Source of the DNA: Acanthornis magna
Lineage: Eukaryota > Chordata > Aves > Passeriformes > Acanthizidae
NCBI GenBank assembly: GCA_036785705.1
Contig: JAWUZG010000135.1
Coordinates: forward strand, 1,674,001 to 1,738,000
Length of the DNA: 64,000 bases
Direction of reading: 5' to 3'
The notes beneath the pieces are model-generated. The model ran no database searches and was not told the origin of the DNA. It was given only the letters and a program-made list of their open reading frames with translations. The stretch's first letter is position 1. Every line of letters begins with the position of its first letter. Position numbers and translations under genes: made by a program. Below are positions 1-10,449 of this stretch, one piece after another.

Positions 1-1417
1 CCTGTTAACTAGAAACCCCTCCCCAACTCCCCCTCCCCTCCATCCTTTCTTTCTTGGAGAGAGATACTCCGCATCTTACTCTATGATGCTGAAAAGACAG
101 CGCTTAGCAGTAGGCATTTCCTGCATTTTCAAGTTACAGATTCAGCAATTTAGCTGACTGAAGACAGACTAATCACAAATACCTACCATCCTTGTCCTCA
201 CTCTCAGTTATATATTGCTTCTTCCTTTCCAAAAACAGTGCTGTGCAACCAAAGAAATTAGTTCAAGCTCAAAAATTCAGTTAGGGTAGGGAGACAGAGG
301 AGAAAACGAACGAGGACCTGGAATCACAAATGTTTAGGAAAGTATCACTGCCCTTTCATCCTCAAGTCCCATTTGTGCACATTTTCTAATCTCTGTTGAG
401 AGTAGAAAATGGAAACAGACATCATCGAGATGGAGGCAAATAAATCATCCTGCCCTGAGCAGCCACAGTGATTTCATCCTGCCTTACCACCCTGAAGTGG
501 AAAATGCATACTAAGATAATTTGTGTCAACTATGCAATTTTTATCCACACTGACCTGCTGACAATCTCAAAACATACATCTGGATTACAGTCTTCCCTTT
601 AAATTCATCGGTTCTAAAGGTGTCAAAGCCAATGTAAACCAATTGACTGTATAAGTTTTGGCAAATAAGGGAAAACGGATTCATACTGGATGCAGCAACT
701 TCCTATACAGGAAGACATTTTCTCATTCAAACAACACTAATGCAGTACAATCCTAGAAAATCAAAGGATACTCAGACATCCTAGTTATCACATATCAACC
801 CGGGTCTCTCCTCCTTTTCCTTTCACAAAATTGTCGTGATACCGGTAGGAGCAATTGGTGTACTCTGTATAAGCAATCCTTAGACAAAAAGTGTCAGTAT
901 TTATCTTCATCTCTTTGGTTTCAATTTAGAAATCACCAAAATTTGACCAACAGAGCAACAGATAAAAACCACTAGTGAATCATTTGATTGAATCAACCCC
1001 TCTACAAAAACCTGATGAAAGAACTAAATAAGCAGAACTTCAAAATGGTGAAAGCTATGACCATTCCACAAAGCTACTGGTGACACACAAGTTAGGATCA
1101 CTCGAGCAGAAAAGTTTGTGCAAGTGCATGTGAATACAAACAAATATATGCAAGTTTTAAAACAAAAAAAAAGTGCTAATAGCAACATTTCAAAGCACTG
1201 GATTTAGTTTTTGCCTCATAACTCCCATTAAACAACAGGGCTTGCACAGCTAGAATTCCATGCAACACATCCTGTGGGCTATGCAGTGCAATTTCGGCAG
1301 AGTAACTGCACACAGGTACAAGCATCAGAGCTCTGGCATCAGAGAAACTAAATTAGAAAGACTCATAACTCAGATAACTACAACTGGGGCATGACTGAAA
1401 CCTTCCCTCTTCCTTAC

Positions 1418-1522
1418 TGGTCACTGGCCAGGTCATAGAAGCGCTTATTCACACAACCGGCAGACAACAGGGACACAGGATCCAAATAGGAAAATACCTT
1501 CAGCAGCATTTCTGATGGCATG
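1418..1522 (-). CDS. FBXO15: FBXO15-like exon 3, F-box (left copy)
   Basis: A 105 bp exon with acceptor TTGTTTCCCAG and donor GTAAGGAAG on the minus strand. It encodes 34 complete codons from MPSEML to DLASD. The pattern P-S-E-x-L-x-x-x-x-F-S-Y-L-D then C-x-x-x-x-x-R-F-Y is an F-box core. Identical to 61353-61457. The next exon should begin with one base completing the CA overhang and lies outside the window. Confidence 0.75.
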
Positions 1523-4500
1523 CTGGGAAACAAGAGAGGAATACTGTTACACTTGCCTGCAAACTCCGGAAACTGCAATGGCAGAGAATTTTAATTTCAA
1601 ACCAGAGAAAAACAGAAGAGGTGGAAACCAGCAGCTTGTAAATAGATGAATCAAAAATCACCTGAAGAGGAATCAAAAGACACCTGAAGAGTTAAACTGG
1701 AATTTGGGTTCTATTTTCAGTCTCCAGTATGTGGCATTTGCCTAAAATAATTAATTAAAACTTATTCAAGTGGCATAGCACTATTACATGAAAAGTTATG
1801 GGTTTGCATTTTCATTAAACTTTGTTAACTTTAACCCAATTTGCCATGAAACTACCTCATTTAGCTTCAGTTTCTTATTGCTCGTACCGTGACTTTAACA
1901 TTTATTCCACAACGACCAGCTTTTCCAAAACTGCAGATATATTCACTCTCCCTCTTGACTGTGGTGTCCCATCTCAAGATGCACCAGGACAGAAATGATC
2001 ATGCTCTACCTCATCATAATCTTCAAACGCTATGTGCTCAGGGGTCTCGCACAATTCTCATTTATGTCAAAAGAAAGATGTGAACTTCAAAGCAAGAGCC
2101 AAGTGGCATCCTGAAAATGTCAATGTCTCTGTGCCTCTGGAAAGCTTTGGAAAATGAAAGCGCCAGTCTAAGCCTGACAAGCAGAACATACCCTGGAGAT
2201 GAGCCAACATGGTTTTTGTATTAACAGATAGAAACCTCGTACCATTTGAGCAGTACCTTGTAACTACACGGAGTTTAAAATACATGGATTTTATACTTTG
2301 ATTTTCTCGAGCGTTGATTACGGTCAAATCACTGCTGAAAATACAAGGTGCTGTGAAAGTCAACACCCCAGGTGTGGCTCTCGTCCTTTTACTACTGTTA
2401 TTTGCAACACTTGATTTATAGCATTATTTCAGAAGCAGAGAGCTTTAAAGAGTAGCATGATAATGCCAATACCTCAATGATTGTATTACATTCAGAATCT
2501 TAGTTGCATAAACATAGAGGCAATGTGCCAAAACTTTCAATGTGCCAACACTTCCACTCTTCCACTCTTACTCCTTGTGTAAAGACATACTCACCTCTCA
2601 ATGCACGCATTTGGTTTTGGTTTTATGGTAGGTGTCGAATACAGACTTTTAATTCCAGCATTTTTGGTCTCAGAGCATTCCCCAGGCCTGGCAGCAAAGG
2701 TCCTTAACCTAGTTGTAAGAAAGAAAAGCTGTTAAGAGTCACATATCTACAAAATGAAGAAATACGCATCCTGTGCAAACCTAGACAGAACATTTCAACC
2801 AAGGCAAGATTCGGGGAATACATCATATGGCAACTCAGTACTAGCAGTTCACTGATTTGAACAACTATGCCCAAGTTAAAATACCTGGCATCAGGAAGAT
2901 TCAGATTTAAACTCACAGCTGTCATTCCTGTGATTCATCTCTCACAGTGGTCAGAAGGGAACAGTGTCACTCCCCCAAATCACTTTGAATCCAGCAGAGA
3001 TCTGTTACCTTTAGACAGCTGCACCACTGTGGCCACCACAACCAACCTCAACACAGGCCCCTGCAGCAAGTCAAACTCACTAATTAATCCTCTTTTTTAC
3101 AGCATTACTCTAGAGACGTTTTTGAGCCATCCAACTTTACTAAGCTATTAAAAGATACCAAATACCTTGAAACTTCCTCAAAAACTGTTGAGGTTCAAAA
3201 AGAGTTTCCTTGAATACATAACAGAATCATACATGAAACAAAGTTGAAGTCTCATTTCAGATCTTCCCCAGCTAAAATACTCAAAATCTGAGAGATAAGC
3301 GTTATTTCCACAGGCAAACAGATATCAATGTTTTTATAGCTCATCAGTGTTGCAAAATGTGGAATATGTAAAATTTTCTTAAGAAATTATGTTCTTTGAT
3401 GTTTGATCTTTGTGTACTTTCAAGCCTAAACAGCTTGGAAAGGAGATTCAATCCATGAAAACAGAGAGCAGCTCAGGGATGTCCAGATGCTAGAAAGACA
3501 AATTATTTGGTGGTAGAATTGCTTTGTTAAGGTTTAGGGCTTGGCATGCTTCAATAAATTCACACCTAGGGGGAGGTTAACAAAGCTTGGGAAGAAGGAT
3601 GCCCACGGACAGTGCACACAACAAATGCAGATTTACAGGCCACACGAACACCTGGAAGAACTCCCAAGATAAGGGAAAAACTTCTAAAACCAACTCCTGA
3701 AATCAGCTCCAACTTCCCGAAGTGTGAACTTGCAACCACTGACCCAAGAAACCCAGTGACACAAAAGAAGAGAAAGAGAAAGAGCATGTGGACTAATTAG
3801 CATGAGAAGCAAGAGAATCATTAAACAATGGAAGACAGAATACTAACTACTCAGAAAGTTATGTAAGTTGTAGCCAATAAAAATGAATTTTTTCCTTTGG
3901 TAAATTGTATGAGATAGTAAAAAGCTTTGATAGTTGGTGTGCTGGCTTTGTAGGATTTGCCACCCAGCACTCCCTCTGTGCAGAACTGTAAATATTTGGT
4001 AAAATACCTCAGCTCTGTGTGTGGACTGGCCTCTGGCACAGCAGCGTGAAAGAACCTATTTTGGCAACATTAGCACATCACAGTTTGGAGAGAAAAGAAA
4101 GGAACTTCGCATATTTCTAGCACAAATTCTTACAATCCAACTGGTCACACAAGTTTTCCCAAGTTTTCCCAAGTTTTCTGCTAGGAAGGACTTTGTAGGC
4201 TGTAATTGCAAATACTGTCATGAATCCACATAAAAATACGGAGATAGAGTTTCAATTGTAAATCAAATCCTCATGCTTCATACCCACTGATGCCACCGAG
4301 CAGACAGAGCTCCCCATTCTCTGCATTATTGATGTTTTAAGTTGCCAGCAGACTTTGCAACACCTGCTCAAATCAGCTCTGGGTTTCTAGGCAACCAATC
4401 AATATGGGGGGAAAACACCTAATTTTGAAGTATTTGGGTACCATGTACCTTTAATGCACACTGCTCTTGGTTTAAGATTCATTTAGGCTCAAAGAAAAAC

Positions 4501-6570
4501 AGAATCGAAAGAAATTAACAACTCTGGTCTACACTGTCAACTGTGCTATGTAAAAAACAAAAAACAAAACAAAACAAAGAAAAAACAACCAAGAAAACAA
4601 CAAAACAACAAAACAAAACAAAAACCAAACAAATGACAAACAAAAACCAAAAAACCCCAAATACAAACAACAACAAAAAAAAACCCAAAAACAAAAACAA
4701 CAACAACAAAAAACAACAACAACAAAAAAAAAAAAAAAAAACCCAGAAAAAAAATAAAACCCACCAAAAAAAACCAAAACAAAAAAACCCCCCACCAAAA
4801 CAACCAAGACATTTTAGTGTGAATTGTTATAAACATAACAAAAAGACAGGCACATTTCAGCTTGGGTGCCAGCCACTGATAGACCAACTAAATTAACAAC
4901 TACAAAACAGTAGCCATATAACAAACACAACCTGGTGCTCAAACAAGGGTTTTATTCATGCATCATTATCAAGAAGTACACTTAGATGATAAGGCACCAA
5001 CAAACTGTATTTTTCAAAAGCCATTAAAGGGATTTAGAGACCCAAGCTGTGTTCAACAGCAGCAGAGCTCTCACTTCTGGACGCTCCAGAGCAGCAAATC
5101 CCAGGCTGTTCTGCTCTGAATCCATGCTGAAAGCAGAGAGTGTGGGCACACTCTACAGGGACACAACTCCACAGACTTCAGGCACAGCAGTAACTCAGAT
5201 AACAAGCTGGATTTTGGATTTTAAAACCCACTACCTTAGACAAGCATAACCTGCATTGCCTCTTCAGTCCTCCTTGCTTATTTTAACCACTGCCCCCTCT
5301 TCTTCACTCCAGGGAGAAATACCTGAGAAAAGAAAAATTTTGCCCACACATGCCTTGAAAACTTTAATGCAATATCTATTCCTTTTGTAAGCTGCAGTTA
5401 AAAAAAAAAAAAAAAAAGCTGAACTTTTGCATCTTCCAAAACAAAAATATTCTCAAGGTGTGAAGAAACAAACAGCAAACTCAATCCACAAATTACTTTT
5501 CAAGTACTGTGTGTGCTAAGATTTTAAATTAGCATTAACAAAATGCTTTTACATTGCATTGACAAAGCTTGGGCAGATAAGTCAATGAGAAGAAAAGTCA
5601 ATGAGAGCTGTTACATCCGCTCTTTACAGACTTCTAGAACAACTGAGAGGCTCTTACTTAAGAAGCACAACTTCAATTGCTTTTTCATTAGCTTTCAACC
5701 TGTGGGGCTCAGTTTTTTGTACCAATAGTTTCACTTTCACACCCCATAGTATTTGCAATGTGCCTTGGTTTTTTGATGGTCAGCAAACAATTGTCTTTCA
5801 AGTAACATTTCAAACCATGTAGCTAAAGTTTCAAGTAGTGAAAAACCTGTCACCTCCAAATGTTAAAATATACCTGCGGATAAACAGAAATGACAATAAT
5901 AGTTTGACATGGGTTGGTTGGGTTTGTTTTTTTTTTCCCCTCAGCTAACAATTTCAGTCTCTTTAAAAGGTGGATATTACCCCAATCCATTTACAGGTTA
6001 AAAAGAAGAAAAAAAAACCCAAAACAACAAGGAATGGAACTGCTATGAAACCCAAGGTTGTACACATGGGTTAGCAGAAAAATCTGCCTTCTAAACTCTG
6101 CCTCTAAGATTGACACTTTAAAATTTGGAAGCCAAACCTGTACTGTAAGAATTAAGGTAATCACACCTTCCATAGTGAAAACCTCCTATTTATTACAAAG
6201 GCCCGACTGCCCTGAACAGAGTAGCCACTGAACTAACCTGTACTTTGTGGATGCTCATTATAGTACCTCCTCCAAGCTGAAGGACATAGCGAAGGTTAAG
6301 CCCTCCTTTCCCAGGCACAAAAAGGTGTTAAACCCAGGCCTCCCTGCTCCTGCGTTTTCCCATTCCGAGGTCACCTCCATAGGGCCAGGGAGAGCAGAGC
6401 ACCACGGCCACGAAGGTGTGTACACGACCACAGCCGTGAAGAGTTTAGAGCTAGAAACCAGGCTGCTGGAGCAGAGGAACCTGAGGGAAACCACCACAGC
6501 AGCCTCCCCGGCCGAGGGCAGAAGGCCCCGCTCGGCACGGCCCTGCTCACCTGCCGCCGCCTGTCGCCAT
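1418..6570 (-). CDS. FBXO15: FBXO15-like F-box gene, 5' part (exons 1-3), partial
   Basis: This is the 5' part of a split F-box gene read on the minus strand: exon 1 at 6551-6570, exon 2 at 2595-2708, exon 3 at 1418-1522. Splice phases agree at each junction, which supports the model: exon 1 ends with AG of a codon completed by G of exon 2, and exon 2 ends with AG completed by C of exon 3. Exon 3 encodes the start of an F-box (MPSEMLLKVFSYLD and following GCVNKRFYDLA), the segment that binds SKP1 in SCF ubiquitin ligases. The residues are closest to FBXO15 from memory; another F-box protein is possible. Later exons lie left of the window. No stop or frameshift is visible in the three exons. 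The promoter is the CpG-rich block around 6400-6800. The arm copy at 60167-61457 has identical exons 2 and 3. Confidence 0.65.
2595..2708 (-). CDS. FBXO15: FBXO15-like exon 2 (left copy)
   Basis: A 114 bp exon with acceptor CTTACAACTAG and donor GTGAGTATG on the minus strand. The frame is open for 37 codons plus overhanging bases and ends in KPNACIE before joining the F-box exon. It is rich in basic and polar residues with no recognised domain, as expected of the disordered N-terminus before an F-box. Identical to 60167-60280. Confidence 0.6.
4548..4810 (+). repeat. A-rich (CAAA)n-type simple repeat, left arm
   Basis: A run of CAAAA, AACAAA and poly-A of about 260 bases with almost no G or T. 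Its reverse complement is at 58065-58330 with small length differences. Lies in intron 1 of the FBXO15-like gene. It creates Lys/Asn/Gln-rich or Phe/Val-rich open frames that are not genes. Confidence 0.85.
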
Positions 6571-6800
6571 GGCCGCGGGCAGCGAAGGGAGGCAAGGACG
6601 GAAGGAAGGGAAGGAACGCGCGCTGTCACCGCGGTGGGCAGTGCCTGAGGGGGGCAGGGGCGGCACCAGGCCGAGGGAGGCCATGTCCGGCAGGGCTGGG
6701 TCGGGGCAGGCGGGGACGGTGCCCGAGCATGGCCGTGTGGGCCACTCGGGAAGGGCTGACGCCCCGCGGAACCTTCCAGTGACTCAAAGGAATCTACTGT
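6400..6800 (-). promoter_or_regulatory. CpG-rich promoter region of the FBXO15-like gene
   Basis: Dense CpG and GC-rich DNA surrounds exon 1, with CCGCGG, GCGCGCG and CGGCACGG runs at roughly 6500-6720, against an AT-rich background to the left. This is the usual form of a vertebrate CpG-island promoter. No TATA box is evident. Open frames on both strands here are by-products of the high GC content. Confidence 0.5.
6551..6570 (-). CDS. FBXO15: FBXO15-like exon 1 (start codon)
   Basis: Minus-strand ATG at 6570-6568 is preceded by GCGGCC (a good Kozak context) and followed by 17 bases encoding MATGGG plus two bases. It ends at a GTGAGC donor (6550-6545). Its phase matches exon 2 exactly. It sits in a CpG-rich island and outside the inverted repeat, so the right-arm copy lacks it. 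An additional small exon between exons 1 and 2 cannot be excluded. Confidence 0.55.
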
Positions 6801-7509
6801 TGTAGTCGCTCTTAGGAAGCCGCCTGGCCTTCCTGGCTGCCCTCGCCTGGGACACGAGCCACTGGCCCACCAAAGGCTATTGCTGGGGTCTTTCCAGCCT
6901 GAGTGGAGCTGTTCCCGGCGAGTGGTCAGCTGCAGGCGCCGCTGGTAAAGGAGGCGAGACAAGGCAAAGAGTTGTGGGAGGGTCTCCCCCATGCTCTCCG
7001 TTTATTGTGGGGTCCGGGGGTACGGTATTCGGAAGGGAGAGTGGAGAAGGAGTCCCCAGGGGGCTGTCCCCAGCCGCCAGTTAAAAAGGGGGAAGGGTAC
7101 CCAATTGGAGAAGGGACAAGGGGAGGGAACAAGGGTACAGGGGCCAATTACAACATAAGAGGGGAGGGTACAGTAGACAGCAACCAATAGTACAGTAAAC
7201 TTAACAGAAGGTTCGGGAAGAAGGGGAAGGTCCAGAGCCCTGGGCACACCTCCCAAGCAGAGCAGGGGCTGGTCTCATGCCCCTGAGCTGGCATGAGAGG
7301 CAGCTGTGGCCAGGGATGGACCAGGGTACATTTCAAAGGTACGTGTGCTATCTTGTGTGTCCAAACACAAGTCTTCTGTCTCCAGCGCTGCATTTTCACA
7401 AATAAATCCCAGGCGATTATGGGGAATGCACCCTTCGGTACTTACAGTTTGCCAATTTTTAGCTAGTTTTATATTAATCTTAGACTAATTAATTTCAATA
7501 TGTAATTAA
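6801..7509. other. Intergenic block, possible minus-strand LTR
   Basis: No gene seen. On the minus strand there is a TTTTTAA box near 7081-7087 and AATAAA at 7006-7001, about 80 bases apart, followed by a pyrimidine-rich stretch. This resembles the promoter/R region of a retroviral LTR, but no TG...CA ends, target-site duplication or second copy were found. It could also be unique DNA. Confidence 0.25.
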
Positions 7510-7727
7510 GTAATATCCAGGCCAGTCATTTTCCTCATCGGCTCATCTTTCAGCACGTAGGGATAGTCTGTGTTTTTTCCTGTGTTTTGAAGCACACCCA
7601 TCCTTCCCAGACTCCTTTGTTTCTAAGGGTTGCTTCCCAAGGTACTCTCTGGATAAGTCTCTTGAATAGGCCAAACTCTGCCCTCCAGAATTCCAGTGTG
7701 GAAGTTTTATTGACGCCCCTCCTTATT

Positions 7728-8144
7728 TCACCAAATATTGAAAACTATAATTTCATGATCACTGTGCCCCAGATGGCCTCCAACCACCACATCTCCCACC
7801 AGCCCTTCTCTGTTTGCAAACAGCAGGTCTAGTGTAGCCCCTCCCCTGGTGGGCTCGCTCACCGACTGAGACAAAAAGCTGTCCTCCGTACACTCAAGGA
7901 AACTCCTAGACTGCTTCTTCTTGGCTGTGTTGAGTTCCCAGCAGATATCTGGCAGATTGATGTCACCTACAAGAACAAGGGCTGGTGATCTTGAAACATC
8001 CTCCAGCTGCTTGTAGAATAATACCTCCACCTCTCCATCCTGGTGGGGTGGCCTAGAACAGACTCCCACCAGGATGTCAGCCTTGTTGGCCTTCCCCCTG
8101 ATTCTTTCCCACAGGCGCTCAACCTTATCGATATTAATCTCCAT
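7728..8144 (-). pseudogene. CR1 ORF2 endonuclease domain fragment
   Basis: A 138-codon open stretch covering the second half of the CR1 endonuclease: GDINLPD holds the catalytic Asp-x-Asn motif and GHSDHE the C-terminal Ser-Asp-His motif of the exonuclease-endonuclease-phosphatase family. It ends in a stop after the endonuclease. The first half (8462-8202) is separated from it by a frame change. Related coding sequence continues to about 7560 without an open frame. Confidence 0.8.
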
Positions 8145-8939
8145 TTCCGTGGCATCAGGAACCTTCCTAATGTAAAGAGCAACCGCTCCACCTCTTCTCC
8201 CTCACCCATCTCTTCCGTAGAGCTTGTAGCCATCCACTACAGTGCTCTGGTTACGCGAGTCATCCCACCATGTTCCTTTGATGGTGACTACATCAGAGCT
8301 TCCCTGCTGTACCACGGCTTCCAGCTCCTCTTGTTTATTGCCCATGCTGTGTGCATTAATGTACATGCACTTCAGCTGGGCTGCTGATTTCACCCCTGAC
8401 TCTGGCTTACTACCCTTGGGCTTGGTTCTGGAAAGCCTAACTGCATCCCCTTCCCCCTTCAAACCTAGTCTAAAGCCCTCTCGGTCAGTCCCGCCAACTC
8501 ATGGACTAGAACCCTTTTGCCCTTGATAGGCAGACGGAGCCCATCTGGCTCCAGCAGGCCAGGTGCCGTAAGAGTTGCCCCATCACCAAAGAACCCAAAG
8601 TTCTGCCAATGGCGCCAGTCCCTAAGCCACTGATTGATCATGCAGCTTCTCCTGTTCCTTTCATCGTTTGTCCCTGCCGCTGAAAGGACCGAGCAGAACA
8701 CCACCTGTGCTCATGCCCCATCAACCACTTGACCCAGGGCCCTGAAGTCCCTTTTAATTGCTGTGTTGTCTTCTTGTCAATCATATTGCTGCCAGCCTGG
8801 AGTGTCAGCACTGGGTAATACTCAGAGGGCTGAATCAGCCCAGGGAATGTTCTGGAGATATCCCATACCCGGGCCCCAGGGAGGCAGCACGCCTCCCTGT
8901 GGGATGGGCCCGGTTGACATATGGGGCCCTCTGTTCCTC

Positions 8940-9423
8940 TCAGAAGGAGTCGCCTACTATGACTACCCTTCTTTTCTTTTTAATGCTAGAGGTAGTGATC
9001 TGTTTGACAGACGAAGTGGAGCTGGGAGGCTCTCCGGGCAGATTATTTTCTTCTATGTCATCTGGCTGACCCTCCAGATCCAAGGCCTGGATTCTGAAGT
9101 GGCACCTGGGTAGGCAATGGGGGTCAGGAGGAATTTTTATTACCTCCCTGGGTAGGAGCCCTTTTCCACTCCCCTTCATCACCTAGGTCTCCTCCTTCTG
9201 CCTGATGGTAGGAGGCACAGGAATCCTCTGACTCCTGGTGGGCTTCTCTCAGGAATGGAAGGGTGAAACTCCACTGGTCTATTTCCCGTTCATTTTCCCT
9301 AATACTCCTTAGTCTTTCTACCTCCTCCCGAAGCTCCACCACCAGACTGAGGAGATCACTCACCTGTTTGCACCTCACGCAGGTGATTTTTGCACCATGC
9401 CCTGGTACTGCTGACAGGCTCAA
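8940..9423 (-). pseudogene. CR1 ORF1 fragment
   Basis: Minus-strand frames at 9423-9124 and 9182-8940 carry the Cys-x-x-Cys start (CVRCKQVSDLL), a leucine/glutamate heptad stretch and the later VVIVGDSF motif of CR1 ORF1 proteins (nucleic-acid-binding, esterase-like part). The frames overlap out of register, so the ORF is broken. Confidence 0.65.
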
Positions 9424-9545
9424 GCACTCCTCACAGGAAGGTGTCTGGACAGATGCATCCTTCTTGGAGGGTTCTGTTTGGCTAGGTACACTTTTACTAG
9501 CTGTAGCTTTTGATCATTTGGAGACCATTGCTGGAAAAAGAAATG

Positions 9546-9740
9546 AATAATGAATTTTAAAAAAAAACCACAACAAAAAAACAACAAAAACCCGGGGTGC
9601 CTTTTTAGGGCAAAGGCATTTCTGCATGGCACCTCCCAACGTCCCCATGCCACAATCTCAGTCCTCCCAGGGCTCCTGTGTTTGGTTTTATCCCGATATG
9701 GAGATGCAGGAGCTCTCCCGGCTGGACAGGGTGTCCCTGA
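9546..9740 (+). other. A-rich junction and short unassigned stretch
   Basis: An A-rich segment of AAAACCACAAC type at about 9556-9592 follows the CR1 5' end, then about 150 bases with nothing recognised before the G-rich minisatellite. Confidence 0.5.
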
Positions 9741-10204
9741 GCCTGCGGATTTCAGGGATTTGGGGTTGGGAATGGGATGAATTTTGGGGCTGGGAATTGG
9801 GGGGATTTGGGGCTGGGAATTTGGGGATTTGGGGGAATTTTAGGGCTGGGATTTGGGAGATTTTGGGGAATTTCAAGGCTTGGAATTGGGGGATTTTGGG
9901 GCTGGGGACTGGGGGGATTTCAGCGAGGTTTGGGGGGAAACTGGGAGTTTGGAGAGGGATTTTGGGAGATTGAGGGGGATTGGTGGAATTTTGGAGCATT
10001 TGGGGTGATTTCGGGGGGAATTTTGAATGGAATTTGGGGGATTTGGGAGGATTTTGAGGGGGGATTTGGAGGTTTGGGAGAGGTATTAGGGGGGATTTTG
10101 GGAGATTGAGAGGAATTGGGGGAATTTTGGGGTGTCATGGGGGGATTTGGGGGAGTTTAGAGGGATTTTGGCCGATTTGGAGGGATTTTACGGGAGGATT
10201 TTGG
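9741..10204 (+). repeat. G-rich degenerate minisatellite
   Basis: A tandem array of short units of the form GGGGATTTTGGG and GGGCTGGGAATT. Almost every ten bases contain a run of three or more G. It lies immediately upstream of the first MHC class I-like promoter copy; different minisatellites hold the same position in the other two copies. Frames on both strands (Gly/Trp-rich, Pro-rich) are artefacts. Confidence 0.85.
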
Positions 10205-10411
10205 GAGGGATCCCGGGAATTCCCAGGGATTCCCCCTTTCCCCCCGCACTCCCTCGGGCACTGTCGCGTCTCCCGGCCTGTGCCGCCGGGATCTGCCCGG
10301 CGACTGATGACGTCACGAGAAGCTCAAGCTGTCATTGGCGGGCAGGAAATAACCGCGCCAATCGCGAGGCCGGAGGCGGCTCTGGGGGCGGGGCCGCAGC
10401 GGAGCAGTGCG
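10205..10411 (+). promoter_or_regulatory. MHC class I-like promoter, copy 1
   Basis: Elements in order: a kappaB/enhancer-A match GGGATTCCCC at 10226-10235, an X-box-like block ending in the palindromic CRE TGACGTCA at 10308-10315, an inverted CCAAT (CATTGGC) near 10332, a forward CCAAT near 10359, and a GC box GGGGCGGGGC near 10385. Enhancer A followed by X1/X2-Y is the SXY arrangement of MHC class I promoters (bound by NF-kappaB, RFX, CREB/ATF and NF-Y). The identification rests on that order plus the leader exon that follows. Copies 2 and 3 keep the same order. Confidence 0.6.
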
Positions 10412-10449
10412 ATGGCTCCAGCGCTGGGCTGGGGGCGCTCCTGGGGGCG
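10412..10449 (+). pseudogene. MHC class I-like leader exon, copy 1
   Basis: ATG at 10412 begins MAPALG, the start I recall for passerine MHC class I signal peptides. It then diverges to WGRSWG and reaches a GGCG/GTGAGG splice donor at 10450. The hydrophobic core is lost by a small frame change compared with copy 2, so it cannot encode a normal signal peptide. No alpha-1 exon was seen downstream on this strand, only a minisatellite. Confidence 0.5.

Larger units (their letters stand above)
1..5783 (+). repeat. Left arm of large inverted repeat
   Basis: The sequence is repeated in reverse complement at 57086-62872, base 1 pairing with about 62872 and base 5783 with about 57086. By eye only scattered substitutions, homopolymer length changes and one small indel block near 5570-5600 differ, so identity is very high. 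Alignment stops after GATGGTCAG at 5783; beyond this the left side continues with CAAACAATTG and the right side enters an LTR. The arm probably continues left of the window. It contains FBXO15-like exons 2 and 3 on the minus strand and otherwise intron-like AT-rich DNA. Confidence 0.95.
7510..9545 (-). mobile_element. CR1 LINE, 5' portion (ORF1 and endonuclease)
   Basis: A minus-strand chicken repeat 1 (CR1) retroposon. ORF1-type sequence is at 9423-8940 (CVRCKQVSDLL followed by a coiled-coil-like ELREEVERLR). The apurinic-type endonuclease of ORF2 is at about 8462-7560, with INAHSMGNKQEELE, LVLVGDINLPD, EPTRGGATLDLLF and GHLGHSDHE. Frames shift at about 8204-8145, so it is inactive. It stops before the reverse transcriptase: the 3' half is missing. 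CR1 copies are usually 5'-truncated, so this is the opposite form. Confidence 0.85.

Noticed and set aside
4543..4896. Lys/Gln/Asn-rich frame and its Phe-rich counterpart on the other strand
   Set aside because: A-rich simple repeat in an intron; repeated at 57975-58346 by the inverted arm.
6258..6992. 244-codon minus-strand frame across the CpG island
   Set aside because: Overlaps FBXO15-like exon 1 in another arrangement; explained by GC-rich DNA with few stops, no recognisable domain.
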